Shown here piece by piece: positions 57,301 to 64,000 of a DNA stretch of 64,000 bases. The stretch lies in the NCBI GenBank assembly GCA_039105265.1, contig JAPFFF010000021.1, positions 1,240,001-1,304,000 on the forward strand, written 5' to 3'. This DNA is from Tritrichomonas musculus. Its lineage: Eukaryota > Parabasalia > Tritrichomonadida > Tritrichomonadidae. The notes under the pieces were generated by a model. The model was not told where the DNA came from, searched no databases, and worked only from the letters and a program-made list of their open reading frames with translations. How positions within the stretch are numbered: the stretch's first letter is position 1; each line of letters opens with the position of its first letter. The translations under genes were made by a program, and so were the position numbers.

Positions 57301-57914
57301 AAACCAGAAAATTTTGAATAATTTGGAACAACAACTAAGTTTGCAAATTCATCTCCGATTCTATAATATCCTATATTTTTTGGTGAGTATAAAAGAATTG
57401 TTGACATATCTACTGGATGAAAAGTAGCAACAGAATACCTTTCAACACATTTAATACTTGCAATTTCTTTTTTATTAGCTAAATCAATAACTGAAAGCCT
57501 GTACTTGCGAGGATCTGTTGATAGATAAAGACCAAGCTTTTGAGATCGATGAAATGCGGCAAAATGAATTTCACTACCCTTTTCTTGAGTATATGACACA
57601 ACTTGTGATTCAGTTGGTATTGAATAAAAAATAATAATTGGTGGTTCGTTATGGCGAGTTGATGCAAGAGCGAGATAATTTCCATCTCGGCTAACAGAAA
57701 AAGCAGTAAGGCGGGTATGCCGTGACCCTTTATCATAAAGGCGCGAACTAAAAAGAAATGAGCGTTCACTGGTGTCAAGTGATTGTTGAATAATTTGATT
57801 TCCTACTGGTAAGGCAATTGATGCGTCATTAATATAGAAAGGGCCTGAATTTGATATACCAGCCATCCCTAAAGAGCTAAAGGGCTCAAGAGTTGTGGTT
57901 GAATTATTCGACAT
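54303..57914 (-). CDS. CFAP57: CFAP57/WDR65-like axonemal protein
   Basis: Cilia- and flagella-associated protein 57, part of the base of inner dynein arm g/d in axonemes. The 1203 residues fit the family's ~1250. The N-terminal two-thirds form WD propellers: LTAFSVSRDGNYLALASTRH, SISSCAYKPMLVSCGLEDRTVIVWDY, IHSLSWSPDDKRLVSSGSDGSICEWN and ITSMCSSLDGRVLFTSAEDSSLCIFN. The C-terminal region, from about 690 to 1180, is a long coiled coil. Near its end, ELQPSNDEIQRLSTEL and IIQMFTIDLTEGVS...DKLKELHDKYV match the family's EPKxxEI and FKTDLxxCV...FEKYV blocks in order. This is strong support for CFAP57 over other WD/coiled-coil proteins. The ATG at 57914 gives a full N-terminus. Confidence 0.87.
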   Translation of the reverse strand: MSNNSTTTLEPFSSLGMAGISNSGPFYINDASIALPVGNQIIQQSLDTSERSFLFSSRLYDKGSRHTRLTAFSVSRDGNYLALASTRHNEPPIIIFYSIPTESQVVSYTQEKGSEIHFAAFHRSQKLGLYLSTDPRKYRLSVIDLANKKEIASIKCVERYSVATFHPVDMSTILLYSPKNIGYYRIGDEFANLVVVPNYSKFSGFVYSLNDPNTCVATSGRDILFFVDMELKHTMTITEDSQIVYISSFSHGFIVATESNKIILIQHIPGHKDLNRIFQQGQSISYGINHPVVWTSFSPSGHQMICNVDHRQLIIVNIRELESNTENSIINPNIISHKGPVASISSCAYKPMLVSCGLEDRTVIVWDYSKQSSVLHSEFGENLMDVSFHPSGDLVAVASTDKLYLLAATVDSLVNRANWPLFNCLSIEFSNGGHFLVAASHIITFINPYTQEIIATLRGHTGLIHSLSWSPDDKRLVSSGSDGSICEWNAVTQEQTWSVNIPKNDFECSVITDRGTVIACSKSEILHHLFNGRHQSRISEEMIGFSSVLFVTPTTLILGDTLGGIIVVSFPFIIPPSKQSQFENIPQLEFSESNEALKTNNNEPIPFVFGDIFRAQCGRITSMCSSLDGRVLFTSAEDSSLCIFNVLNSSQNYAYSNMPILRCEIPKQQFFLVSQSRFDELQHAIEKLKRDIQKQKVNYESETISALQTHQKNMAELTAQHEEKKRKLNQQIDALKAAMNDSTVKAALIYQNMESAHLTEAKTLTNLYEQKMALEKAKCDTISKELEDLKCSYEERIYLLKQQYKASLQEFSMKIDQEQDQLTQHLESTKNRINESQENQDRELIDLEMEFEKDRMQINLEYHNKIIALKKLQNELDQKRLNLKQTIDKQKLDLDGLKNELNNAKNKRADLDKEIKALQHTQECRTSELNDRDETLLRQAERLEKLQNSNIELEKNKDIMNFRLEEMSHELQPSNDEIQRLSTELGGNSEEIRTIKRFAKANRRTMQDKQHQIEVLKRKLEGQKTSLMKKRRIIQMFTIDLTEGVSREDISMKADKLKELHDKYVATHNLEETLKDANETIDEHTRQRKHLQQSVMLLQRQVQQQKEITTKHYTTKSAENSMLLNDINRLQKENRILKKRLESTNVDVEMLKSSLNKARQTTKSAMRPKVQQQNIMDNYMKEKTTGKSSHAYTILDSRGNIFH

Positions 57915-58189
57915 ACAACTTTGATGGATTTGATTTTCAAAACTATTAACGAATTTTTTTCAAAAAAAATCTTATATGTCTTTAAAACTTTTTAAAAAAT
58001 ATTAATAATGACAAAAATATTTCCTCTTACAATGATTTCTGATTTGTTTTGCTTTGTTTTCATTTATTTATTAATTAATATTGCTTAGCATCATTTCTTT
58101 ATATCGCTCATATAATATGATAGTTATATAAAAGAAAATTTTAAAAAAGTTTTTATTGGAAATAAAATAAAAATTAAATTACGAATTAA

Positions 58190-60532
58190 TTATACATGCC
58201 TCCTTCTCCTTCTTGGTGGCTTCTGACTTTGTGGTTGCGTCTGCTCAAGTTGTTGGTTATCTGTTTGGTTAGTCGCAGTATTATTTCTTAGTTGAGCAAG
58301 TTGCTCCTTTGTAGATTCGATTTGAGATTTAAGGTAAAACACTGTCATTGTTTTTAGACTCTTATAGGTTTTGTCAAAAGATGAAGGGAGACGTGCTTCA
58401 TTACTTGCTTTTTTAAGTATTTCGTTATTTCTATCAAGTAAAATTTTATATTTAGTAATTTCTTCTTCATGATTAATATCCATATTTAATTCTTCCATCT
58501 GTTTTTTAAGGATTTTTTTCTTTTTTTCAAGTTGGACGACTTCAACAGTTTTCCGTTCTCTCCTACTTGAAATTTGAGATCCATCACGGTGTTTCCTACG
58601 ATTTGATCTTCTCTCATCTTGTTCAATTATTGTTTGTTGATCTTGATTTATACTTTGGTTATCTCTGTGATGGTGATGATGGCTACCATGACTATGACCA
58701 CTTTCTGAGCTTGTGTGTTGGAAATATAATTGGCCATTATCAACTTCTTCTTCTTCCAAAAATTGATTTGGATTTTGGTTATTTTCTTGCTGATCTTGAT
58801 CATCTAATGTTTCTGGAGCTTGTTGCTCTTGTTTTTGTACAATCTGTGGTTCTGTTGGCGTTGTATTAGTAACTTCTTGGTTGGGAGATTGATTCTGTTG
58901 AGACTGAGGAGTGTTTGATGAAGATTGTGCGTTTTGAGCAGATTTATTTGGTTGTTGAGGCGGTTCTGTTGAATAATAATCGTATCCTGATTCGGCTTTT
59001 TGCTGAGTTTGGGCTTGTTGAGCAGCAACTGGCTGTTGGGTCTTAGATGGTTGTGCTGGTGGTTCCGTAGTTGAATAATAATCATAATCAGACTCTTTTT
59101 TCTGCTGAGCTTGACCTTGTTGAGCAGCAACTGGCTGTTGAGCCTTGGGTGGTTGTGCTGGTGGTTCCGTAGTTGAATAATAATCATAATCAGACTCTTT
59201 TTTCTGCTGAGCTTGACCTTGTTGAGTTGTTGCTGGCTGTTGAGCCTTGGATGGTTGTGCTGGCGGTTCTGTAGTTGAATAATAATCATATTCAGATTCT
59301 TTTTTCTGCTGAGTTGTTGTTGTTGGCTGCTGTTTGGCAGGTTGTTTTGGTGGCTCTGCTGTTGAATAATAATCGTAATCTGAATCTTCTTTTTGTTGAG
59401 TAGCTGCTGGTTGAGATTGTGCTGGTTGAGAAGCAGCTTGTTGTTGCGGTTTAGCAGGCTGTTTTGGTGGCTCTGTTGTTGAATAATAATCATAATCTGA
59501 ATCTTCTTTTTGTTGAGTTGTTGTTGGTTGAGGCTGTGCCGGTGGTGCCTTGGCTTTCTGTGCTGGCGGTTCTGCTGTTGAATAATAATCATAATCTGAA
59601 TCTTCTTTTTGTTGAGTTGTTGTTGGTTGAGGCTGTGCTGGTGGTGCCTTGGCTTTCTGTGCTGGCGGTTCTGCTGTTGAATAATAATCATAATCTGAAT
59701 CTTCTTTTGGCTGTGATGCTGCTGGATTTGGTGCAGCTGGTTGTGCTTTGTTTTGTTGTGCTGGTGGTTCTGCGGTTGAGTAATAATCATAATCTGAATC
59801 TTCTTTTGTCTGCGTCTTAGGTGGCTGCGTTGCAGCTGGCTGTGCTTTTGTTTGCTGTGCTGGTGGTTCTGTTGTTGAGTAATATTCATCATCCTCATAT
59901 TCTTGGTCTTTGTTGTTGGCTGCTGGTGGTTTTGATTCTTTCTTTTTAGTGGATTCAGATGTTGTATAATATCCTTCTGAACCGTAATCGTATTCCGAGT
60001 ATGCACCAGCGTCTGCTGCTGGCTGGTTTGTTACTTTTTGAGGTGGAGCTGGCTCTTTTTTAATTTTTTTTTCACGATTAACGAACGATGACTCAGAATC
60101 TGGATTGAAAGCCCGAGGTGGAGGTATTGGTTGTTCTGTTGATTCGCTATAATATTCTTCATCTTTTCCTTGATAAGCAATTATTATTTTTCCTCCATTT
60201 TTAACACCTTCTTCTGGAACTAACTCAAAAGGTTTTTGACCTTCGCCAGCAGGAAATTTATTTACAGGTATTGAAGCAGATGAAAGAATTCTATTATTAT
60301 TTGAAACATCATAAATTTCAATATCAATTTTATCTTCAGCAAAATTGATTACTGGAATTTGAAAAAATGCGTTGAAAGTTGGTGCTAGAGTATTTTTGAA
60401 CACTTTGGATTTTTGCTCTTTATCATCCCATGCAGTGCAATAAACATAGCAGCATAAATCAGCTTTCGATGATCCATCAATGTCAAGATCTATTAAATTG
60501 AGAATGGTAATTCGTATATAATCCTTTGTCAT
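58190..60532 (-). CDS. C2-domain protein with YDYYST tandem repeats
   Basis: A 780-residue protein. An N-terminal C2 domain, residues 1-125 (YIRITILNLIDLDIDGSSKADLCCYV; TLAPTFNAFFQIPV; DIEIYDVSNNNRILSS), may bind membranes or calcium. A long Pro/Gln-rich region follows, with about ten repeats built on SDYDYYSTxEPPAQ. A His-rich stretch (SHGSHHHHHR) and a basic coiled coil (about 660-770) end the protein with PPRRRRRH. N-terminal C2 plus low-complexity tail proteins are frequent in trichomonads; individual roles are unknown. Several repeat units are almost identical at DNA level, showing recent duplication. The tyrosines in each repeat could be phosphorylated (inference). Confidence 0.82.
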   Translation of the reverse strand: MTKDYIRITILNLIDLDIDGSSKADLCCYVYCTAWDDKEQKSKVFKNTLAPTFNAFFQIPVINFAEDKIDIEIYDVSNNNRILSSASIPVNKFPAGEGQKPFELVPEEGVKNGGKIIIAYQGKDEEYYSESTEQPIPPPRAFNPDSESSFVNREKKIKKEPAPPQKVTNQPAADAGAYSEYDYGSEGYYTTSESTKKKESKPPAANNKDQEYEDDEYYSTTEPPAQQTKAQPAATQPPKTQTKEDSDYDYYSTAEPPAQQNKAQPAAPNPAASQPKEDSDYDYYSTAEPPAQKAKAPPAQPQPTTTQQKEDSDYDYYSTAEPPAQKAKAPPAQPQPTTTQQKEDSDYDYYSTTEPPKQPAKPQQQAASQPAQSQPAATQQKEDSDYDYYSTAEPPKQPAKQQPTTTTQQKKESEYDYYSTTEPPAQPSKAQQPATTQQGQAQQKKESDYDYYSTTEPPAQPPKAQQPVAAQQGQAQQKKESDYDYYSTTEPPAQPSKTQQPVAAQQAQTQQKAESGYDYYSTEPPQQPNKSAQNAQSSSNTPQSQQNQSPNQEVTNTTPTEPQIVQKQEQQAPETLDDQDQQENNQNPNQFLEEEEVDNGQLYFQHTSSESGHSHGSHHHHHRDNQSINQDQQTIIEQDERRSNRRKHRDGSQISSRRERKTVEVVQLEKKKKILKKQMEELNMDINHEEEITKYKILLDRNNEILKKASNEARLPSSFDKTYKSLKTMTVFYLKSQIESTKEQLAQLRNNTATNQTDNQQLEQTQPQSQKPPRRRRRHV
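58960..59900 (-). repeat. Coding tandem repeats of 99 and 102 bases
   Basis: Within the C2-repeat gene. Units at about 59073, 59175 and 59277 are spaced exactly 102 bases; units at 59481, 59580 and 59679 exactly 99 bases. Neighbouring units are nearly identical, so they arose by recent in-frame duplication; outer units are more diverged. Confidence 0.9.
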
Positions 60533-60924
60533 TGAAAATAGTTTTCTAATTCAATATTATCAATTTCATTGATGAACTTTTTGAAATCACTCAAATAAAA
60601 AGTTGATTTAAAAAATTAATTTCTTCACCATATTATAATTTCATATCACATTGCACCTCTTCTATCAAGATTTTTTTATACATAAAAAAGAAATGACTAA
60701 ATACCATTGGACCTTTTCAATTTAAAAATGAAAACTTAATATTCTATTAATACAAAAACATAAAATTAGAAGAAAAGCGTTTTTAAATATGATTAATTCT
60801 TCTCTGTTTGAACACTTTTTATAAAAATTAAGTAGTGTAAATAAAAATAGCTTAAAAACATATAATAATATCAAAATCTTTATAATACAAATATAATACA
60901 AATATTTAAACTATGAGAAAATAA
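60533..60924. other. Intergenic spacer
   Basis: About 390 AT-rich bases between two minus-strand genes. It includes AAAAAGTTGATTTA near 60598, a word also present upstream of the Sec23/24-like gene at 36847. Nothing else is recognisable. Confidence 0.55.
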
Positions 60925-62070
60925 TCATTCATCTTGATGAATCCATTGTCTCATTTGCTTAACATAACGAACAATATGGGCAGGAAATCGCCCCTTTTCA
61001 TTTGTTCCTACTTTATATCCTTCACACCAGCCATCTTTTAATGATGAAACGAATACTATATCACCAAAATCAATTCTTATTTCATCTGGTTTAACAGGGA
61101 TATAGATGCCATCAACTTCAAAGCATTCATCTATTGTTAAAGCTCCACTTTCAACATCTGTGATCATTTCAACAAATGTCATAGGAAAGAGACCTCTTCT
61201 TCCATTACATTCCCCTTCCCACCAACCACTTGGATGTTGATAAGTAACTTCAATAAGTTCTCCACGATTAAGCGATAAATCACTTACGTCCTCACTAATG
61301 TAAGGACATCTGACAATTGCATACATTTTGCGATGAGTTGATGATACTCCAAGTAGTTTTGCTATTGCCATTGTTTCATTTAATGGTTCATATCGGGTGG
61401 ATGATGAATTTATTGTTTGAAAAGAATCTATAAGCTTTGTTGAAGAAGATATTTCCATACAGGTAAGGTTGAGCATAGAGTTTTTGATTGTTGTTCTCAC
61501 ACTGAAATCTAATTCTGATGTTGTCTGAAATAAGTTTGGATATTCAACTTCGCGTAGATTTTTTAGATGATTCTCTTGTTCATTTTCAACGTTTTGAAGC
61601 TCTTGCTCATAAAGTTTGACATTACGCTTTGATCTATCGATTTTTGATGAAGAGAAATGTAGAAGATCGAGTTGAGCTCTTTCAACGTGTGAGTGGGCAA
61701 TGAATATTTTTTTTTCGAATGCTTTAATTGAATCTGATGCTTTCTTTATTGAATCATTCATTCTTGTTTTTTCTTTTTCCATATAAGCTATAAATGATGC
61801 AATTGGTGGTATAAATGTTGATTTGATTTCGCTAGCAAGATTAGCATGATGATTTAAGAGCGAAAATATTTCATCATAAATTAAAGCTGAGCATGATGAG
61901 TTATTATGAAAAGCGGTTTTTAAAAATTGTGATAAATCGTCAGCAAAATTTTGTTCAAGCTCCTGGCGTTTTTCTAAATACTGTTGAAAAGTTTTGATTA
62001 GATCGAGATCATCAGACATAATCTGGTTTATTTTTTCTGATGTGCCAATTAAATCCAGGTTTGCTTTCAT
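60925..62070 (-). CDS. F-BAR protein with two SH3 domains
   Basis: Membrane-bending adaptor linking endocytosis to actin. The N-terminal F-BAR/FCH domain covers about residues 1-235: MKANLDLIGTSEKINQIMSDDLDLIKTFQQYLEKRQELEQNFADDL matches the FCH start (family LI..RxxLExxYAxxL), followed by long antiparallel helices. A first SH3 lies at about 247-303 (YAIVRCPYISEDVSDLSLNRGELIEV...GWWEGECNGRRGLFPMTFVEMI), with intact ALYDY-like, WW and P-x-x-Y/F positions. A second, more divergent SH3-like domain lies at about 317-370 (IRIDFGDIVFVSSLKDGWCEGYKVGTNEKGRFPAHIVRYV). Architecture resembles PACSIN/NOSTRIN/FCHSD proteins. At 381 residues it is compact. Confidence 0.85.
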   Translation of the reverse strand: MKANLDLIGTSEKINQIMSDDLDLIKTFQQYLEKRQELEQNFADDLSQFLKTAFHNNSSCSALIYDEIFSLLNHHANLASEIKSTFIPPIASFIAYMEKEKTRMNDSIKKASDSIKAFEKKIFIAHSHVERAQLDLLHFSSSKIDRSKRNVKLYEQELQNVENEQENHLKNLREVEYPNLFQTTSELDFSVRTTIKNSMLNLTCMEISSSTKLIDSFQTINSSSTRYEPLNETMAIAKLLGVSSTHRKMYAIVRCPYISEDVSDLSLNRGELIEVTYQHPSGWWEGECNGRRGLFPMTFVEMITDVESGALTIDECFEVDGIYIPVKPDEIRIDFGDIVFVSSLKDGWCEGYKVGTNEKGRFPAHIVRYVKQMRQWIHQDE

Positions 62071-62851
62071 AGAAGTAATTTTTTTTTTTTTATTTCAACT
62101 AATTTTGGAATGATATCATCACTTGCTTTCATGAAAGCATATTTTGAAAAATATAACATAATGATTGTATTCATTTCTCTAATTCAGAATTTTAAATAAA
62201 GCATTCTAAATTTTTATAGATAAAGATTTTCATATATCATTATACTTATTATGCAAATCCAAATTTAATATTTATCTCTCATACTTACACCAAGTTTTTT
62301 CAAAATTTATTTTAAAAATAATATGTATAATAGGCTCATAAATTATCGAGATAAATGATATAACTTTAAAATATAATTCTCTGTTTTTTTCTATTTGAAT
62401 TGAATTATTTAAAATGTTTACAAATATTTTTAAACGTACATATTCATTTTCAAAAAAAAAAAAAAATTATTACTTTCTGTATGCTTGTTTATGCTGCAAA
62501 TTATCAATTCAAGCTTGCATTATAATTTTAAATTGTCAAATAACTTAGATCATAAAATTATTTGTAATACAATTGAAAATATCATAAAACATTTTTAATT
62601 GAATATACAGAATTTATTAATCATATTCATTACAAATAATGGAAAATTAGAAATATAAATAATAAACTTAAATGCAGAGAATTATGCTCAATATTTGCTT
62701 CGTCTATTTAATGTTTTATTGCACATTATGGTGTATATAAGCAAAAGATATTAAAAGATAATTTTGGTGTGATTTTGTCAGGTTGAAATTATTGAAAATA
62801 TACTACAAATTTTGTTTCAGTAAATATGCAAAAGTTGCAAAAACATTAAAG
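62071..62851. other. Intergenic stretch with a 16-bp palindrome
   Basis: About 780 AT-rich bases without a gene. TGCTTTCATGAAAGCA at 62124-62139 is a perfect palindrome 54 bases upstream of the F-BAR gene's ATG and may be a promoter site. An A-run lies near 62452-62466. Confidence 0.55.
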
Positions 62852-63325
62852 TTACATTAATCGAAATGGACTTTCAATTATTTCTGCTGATGTTATTTGG
62901 ACATGATTTATTGGATAATTATCCTGAAGAGTAGGAATACGACTAATAGATTGAACGACGTTGTAACCTTCAATAACTTTTCCAAATCCGCAATATGCAT
63001 TGTTTAATTCTGGTTGTGGATGCAAAGTTATGAAAAATTGTGACCTCACAGAGCCTTTTTCAGCATAAGCAACAATTCCTCCTTCATTAAAATTATTTGA
63101 TGGCAAAACATCAATCGACTCACCAATAGAACATCGACCGCCAACACCAGATTTAGAATCATCGCCAGTCTGGATAATGTAGTTTGGAATAATTCGATGA
63201 AATATCAAACCATTGTAAAAGCCATTTTTACACAATTGAAGAAAATTTAGGCAAGCGTCATGATATTCATCTGTAAAAAGTTTAATTCGTATAATGCCTC
63301 GATTTGTATGAAGAATAACTGTCAT
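62852..63325 (-). CDS. Cyclophilin-type peptidyl-prolyl isomerase, PPIL3-like
   Basis: Catalyses cis-trans isomerisation of X-Pro bonds; the PPIL3 subfamily is associated with the spliceosome. The 157 residues match the family. MTVILHTNRGIIRIKLFTDE is the minimal N-terminus of PPIL3/PPIL1 types. FHRIIPNYIIQTGD carries the catalytic arginine. SQFFITLHPQPELNNAYCGFGKVIEG has the FF-x-T motif, with tyrosine in place of the cyclosporin-contact tryptophan region, so drug sensitivity may be low. It appears complete. A TCAC/TCATC initiator-like site lies 3-6 bases upstream of the ATG. It may work with the PRP2-like helicase in splicing (inference). Confidence 0.88.
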   Translation of the reverse strand: MTVILHTNRGIIRIKLFTDEYHDACLNFLQLCKNGFYNGLIFHRIIPNYIIQTGDDSKSGVGGRCSIGESIDVLPSNNFNEGGIVAYAEKGSVRSQFFITLHPQPELNNAYCGFGKVIEGYNVVQSISRIPTLQDNYPINHVQITSAEIIESPFRLM

Positions 63326-64000
63326 AGTGATGATACAAAAGGCTTAAAATATTGAATGAGTTTATTAGAAAAAGTTGTAAATAAAATGATTTAATAAAAT
63401 GAAAATATCTTGTAATTTTGGCATTATATTTTCAAAACAATAGTATAAATATGTTTATATTTGTAATATTATATATATTCGATGGTAATTAATATAATAT
63501 TTTTAATTTACCAAAGATATTATTGATCATATATATAAAATGCATAATTTAAATAAATGATTTGGACCATATTTAAATTAAAAAAGTTTGCCTATGTTGG
63601 AAGGCAAGAATATATGAAAAGAATTTGACATCTGCGTTTCAAAATAATAATAATAATAAAAATCTTTTTGTGTGATTTATTTTTTCAATTTATACGATAT
63701 TTTAATAAATACCTCAATCATAAAATATCGTATAAAAATGTTGGTTATTTCTCCTTTTACAGAATTATTAAATTATTTATATTTAAGAAATGAATGATTT
63801 AAATAACTAATAATTAACAAATAATCGATAATAATCAGAGAAATTTTTATATAGCTGAAGAAACATTAATGCAAAATTTTTTAAAAAATTAATAGATTAT
63901 TCAATTTTTGTGTGATTTACAAAAAAAAAAAATTCCGCATATTCAATTTCATTTCACAAAAAAAAAAAGGAAATAATTATTTCTTGTTCAAATGTCAGTC
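63326..64000. other. Terminal intergenic stretch with a hairpin
   Basis: About 670 AT-rich bases to the window end, with an (ATA)n run near 63645-63660 and a perfect 16-bp inverted repeat at 63689-63736. No gene is seen; the next one would start beyond the window. Confidence 0.55.
63689..63736. repeat. Perfect 16-bp inverted repeat with 16-base loop
   Basis: TTTATACGATATTTTA at 63689-63704 and its exact reverse complement at 63721-63736 enclose a 16-base loop. This could form a cruciform or hairpin, or mark ends of a tiny insertion. Confidence 0.85.

Noticed and set aside
58804-60006. 400-codon frame overlapping the C2-repeat gene on the same strand
   Set aside because: A shifted reading of the tandem repeats rich in Gln/His/Ile; it lacks the C2 domain and normal composition.

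Overview
The window looks like nuclear DNA of a parabasalid protist, most likely a Tritrichomonas foetus-like trichomonad. The support is a very AT-rich genome, long uninterrupted (intronless) eukaryotic genes with short spacers, asparagine/glutamine-rich low-complexity proteins, TCAYW-type initiator motifs a few bases upstream of several start codons, and Polinton/Maverick plus Tc1/mariner debris. The species is inferred; no ribosomal or marker gene is present to fix it.

Layout. 0.5-22.4 kb is a gene-dense host block: a coiled-coil protein, adenine phosphoribosyltransferase, a cytosolic carboxypeptidase (tubulin deglutamylase type), VPS11, a Pol I RPA43-like subunit, a Q-rich unknown, a 2364-aa ubiquitin-specific protease, a KEOPS Cgi121-like protein, a PSI-domain membrane protein and a large protein carrying a long NDNN repeat. 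22.9-28.0 kb holds broken parts of two different Polinton elements lying side by side. 28.2-35.6 kb carries a PRP2/DHX16-type spliceosomal helicase, a PRMT1-type arginine methyltransferase and a WD-like/proline-rich protein tentatively related to CPLANE1. 35.6-36.9 kb holds a mariner fossil. 36.9-43.6 kb has a Sec23/Sec24-like COPII protein, an eIF4E-family protein, a tRNA-Arg gene, a PDI-like ER protein lacking CxxC, and an STPGR/SHIPPO repeat protein. 43.6-47.3 kb is a 3.7-kb stretch without a credible gene but rich in short inverted repeats, ending in a CpG-rich island. 47.3-63.3 kb has a TMEM230/134-family protein, a coiled-coil protein, a DH-PH-Kelch protein, a Tc1-like transposon fossil with clear terminal inverted repeats, CFAP57, a C2/tandem-repeat protein, an F-BAR/SH3 protein and a PPIL3-like cyclophilin.

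How the genes fit together. There is no sign of an operon-like pathway. Themes do recur. Flagellar or microtubule functions include CFAP57, the STPGR protein, the carboxypeptidase and possibly the CPLANE1-like protein. Membrane traffic functions include VPS11, the Sec23/24-like protein, TMEM230 and the F-BAR protein. RNA and translation functions include PRP2, the PPIL3-like cyclophilin, RPA43, Cgi121, eIF4E and the tRNA. I found no convincing new multi-gene system. The most unusual items are the paired Polinton lineages, the tRNA with C33, the Tc1 fossil with an extra internal terminal-repeat copy, and the hairpin-rich gene desert with its CpG-rich island.
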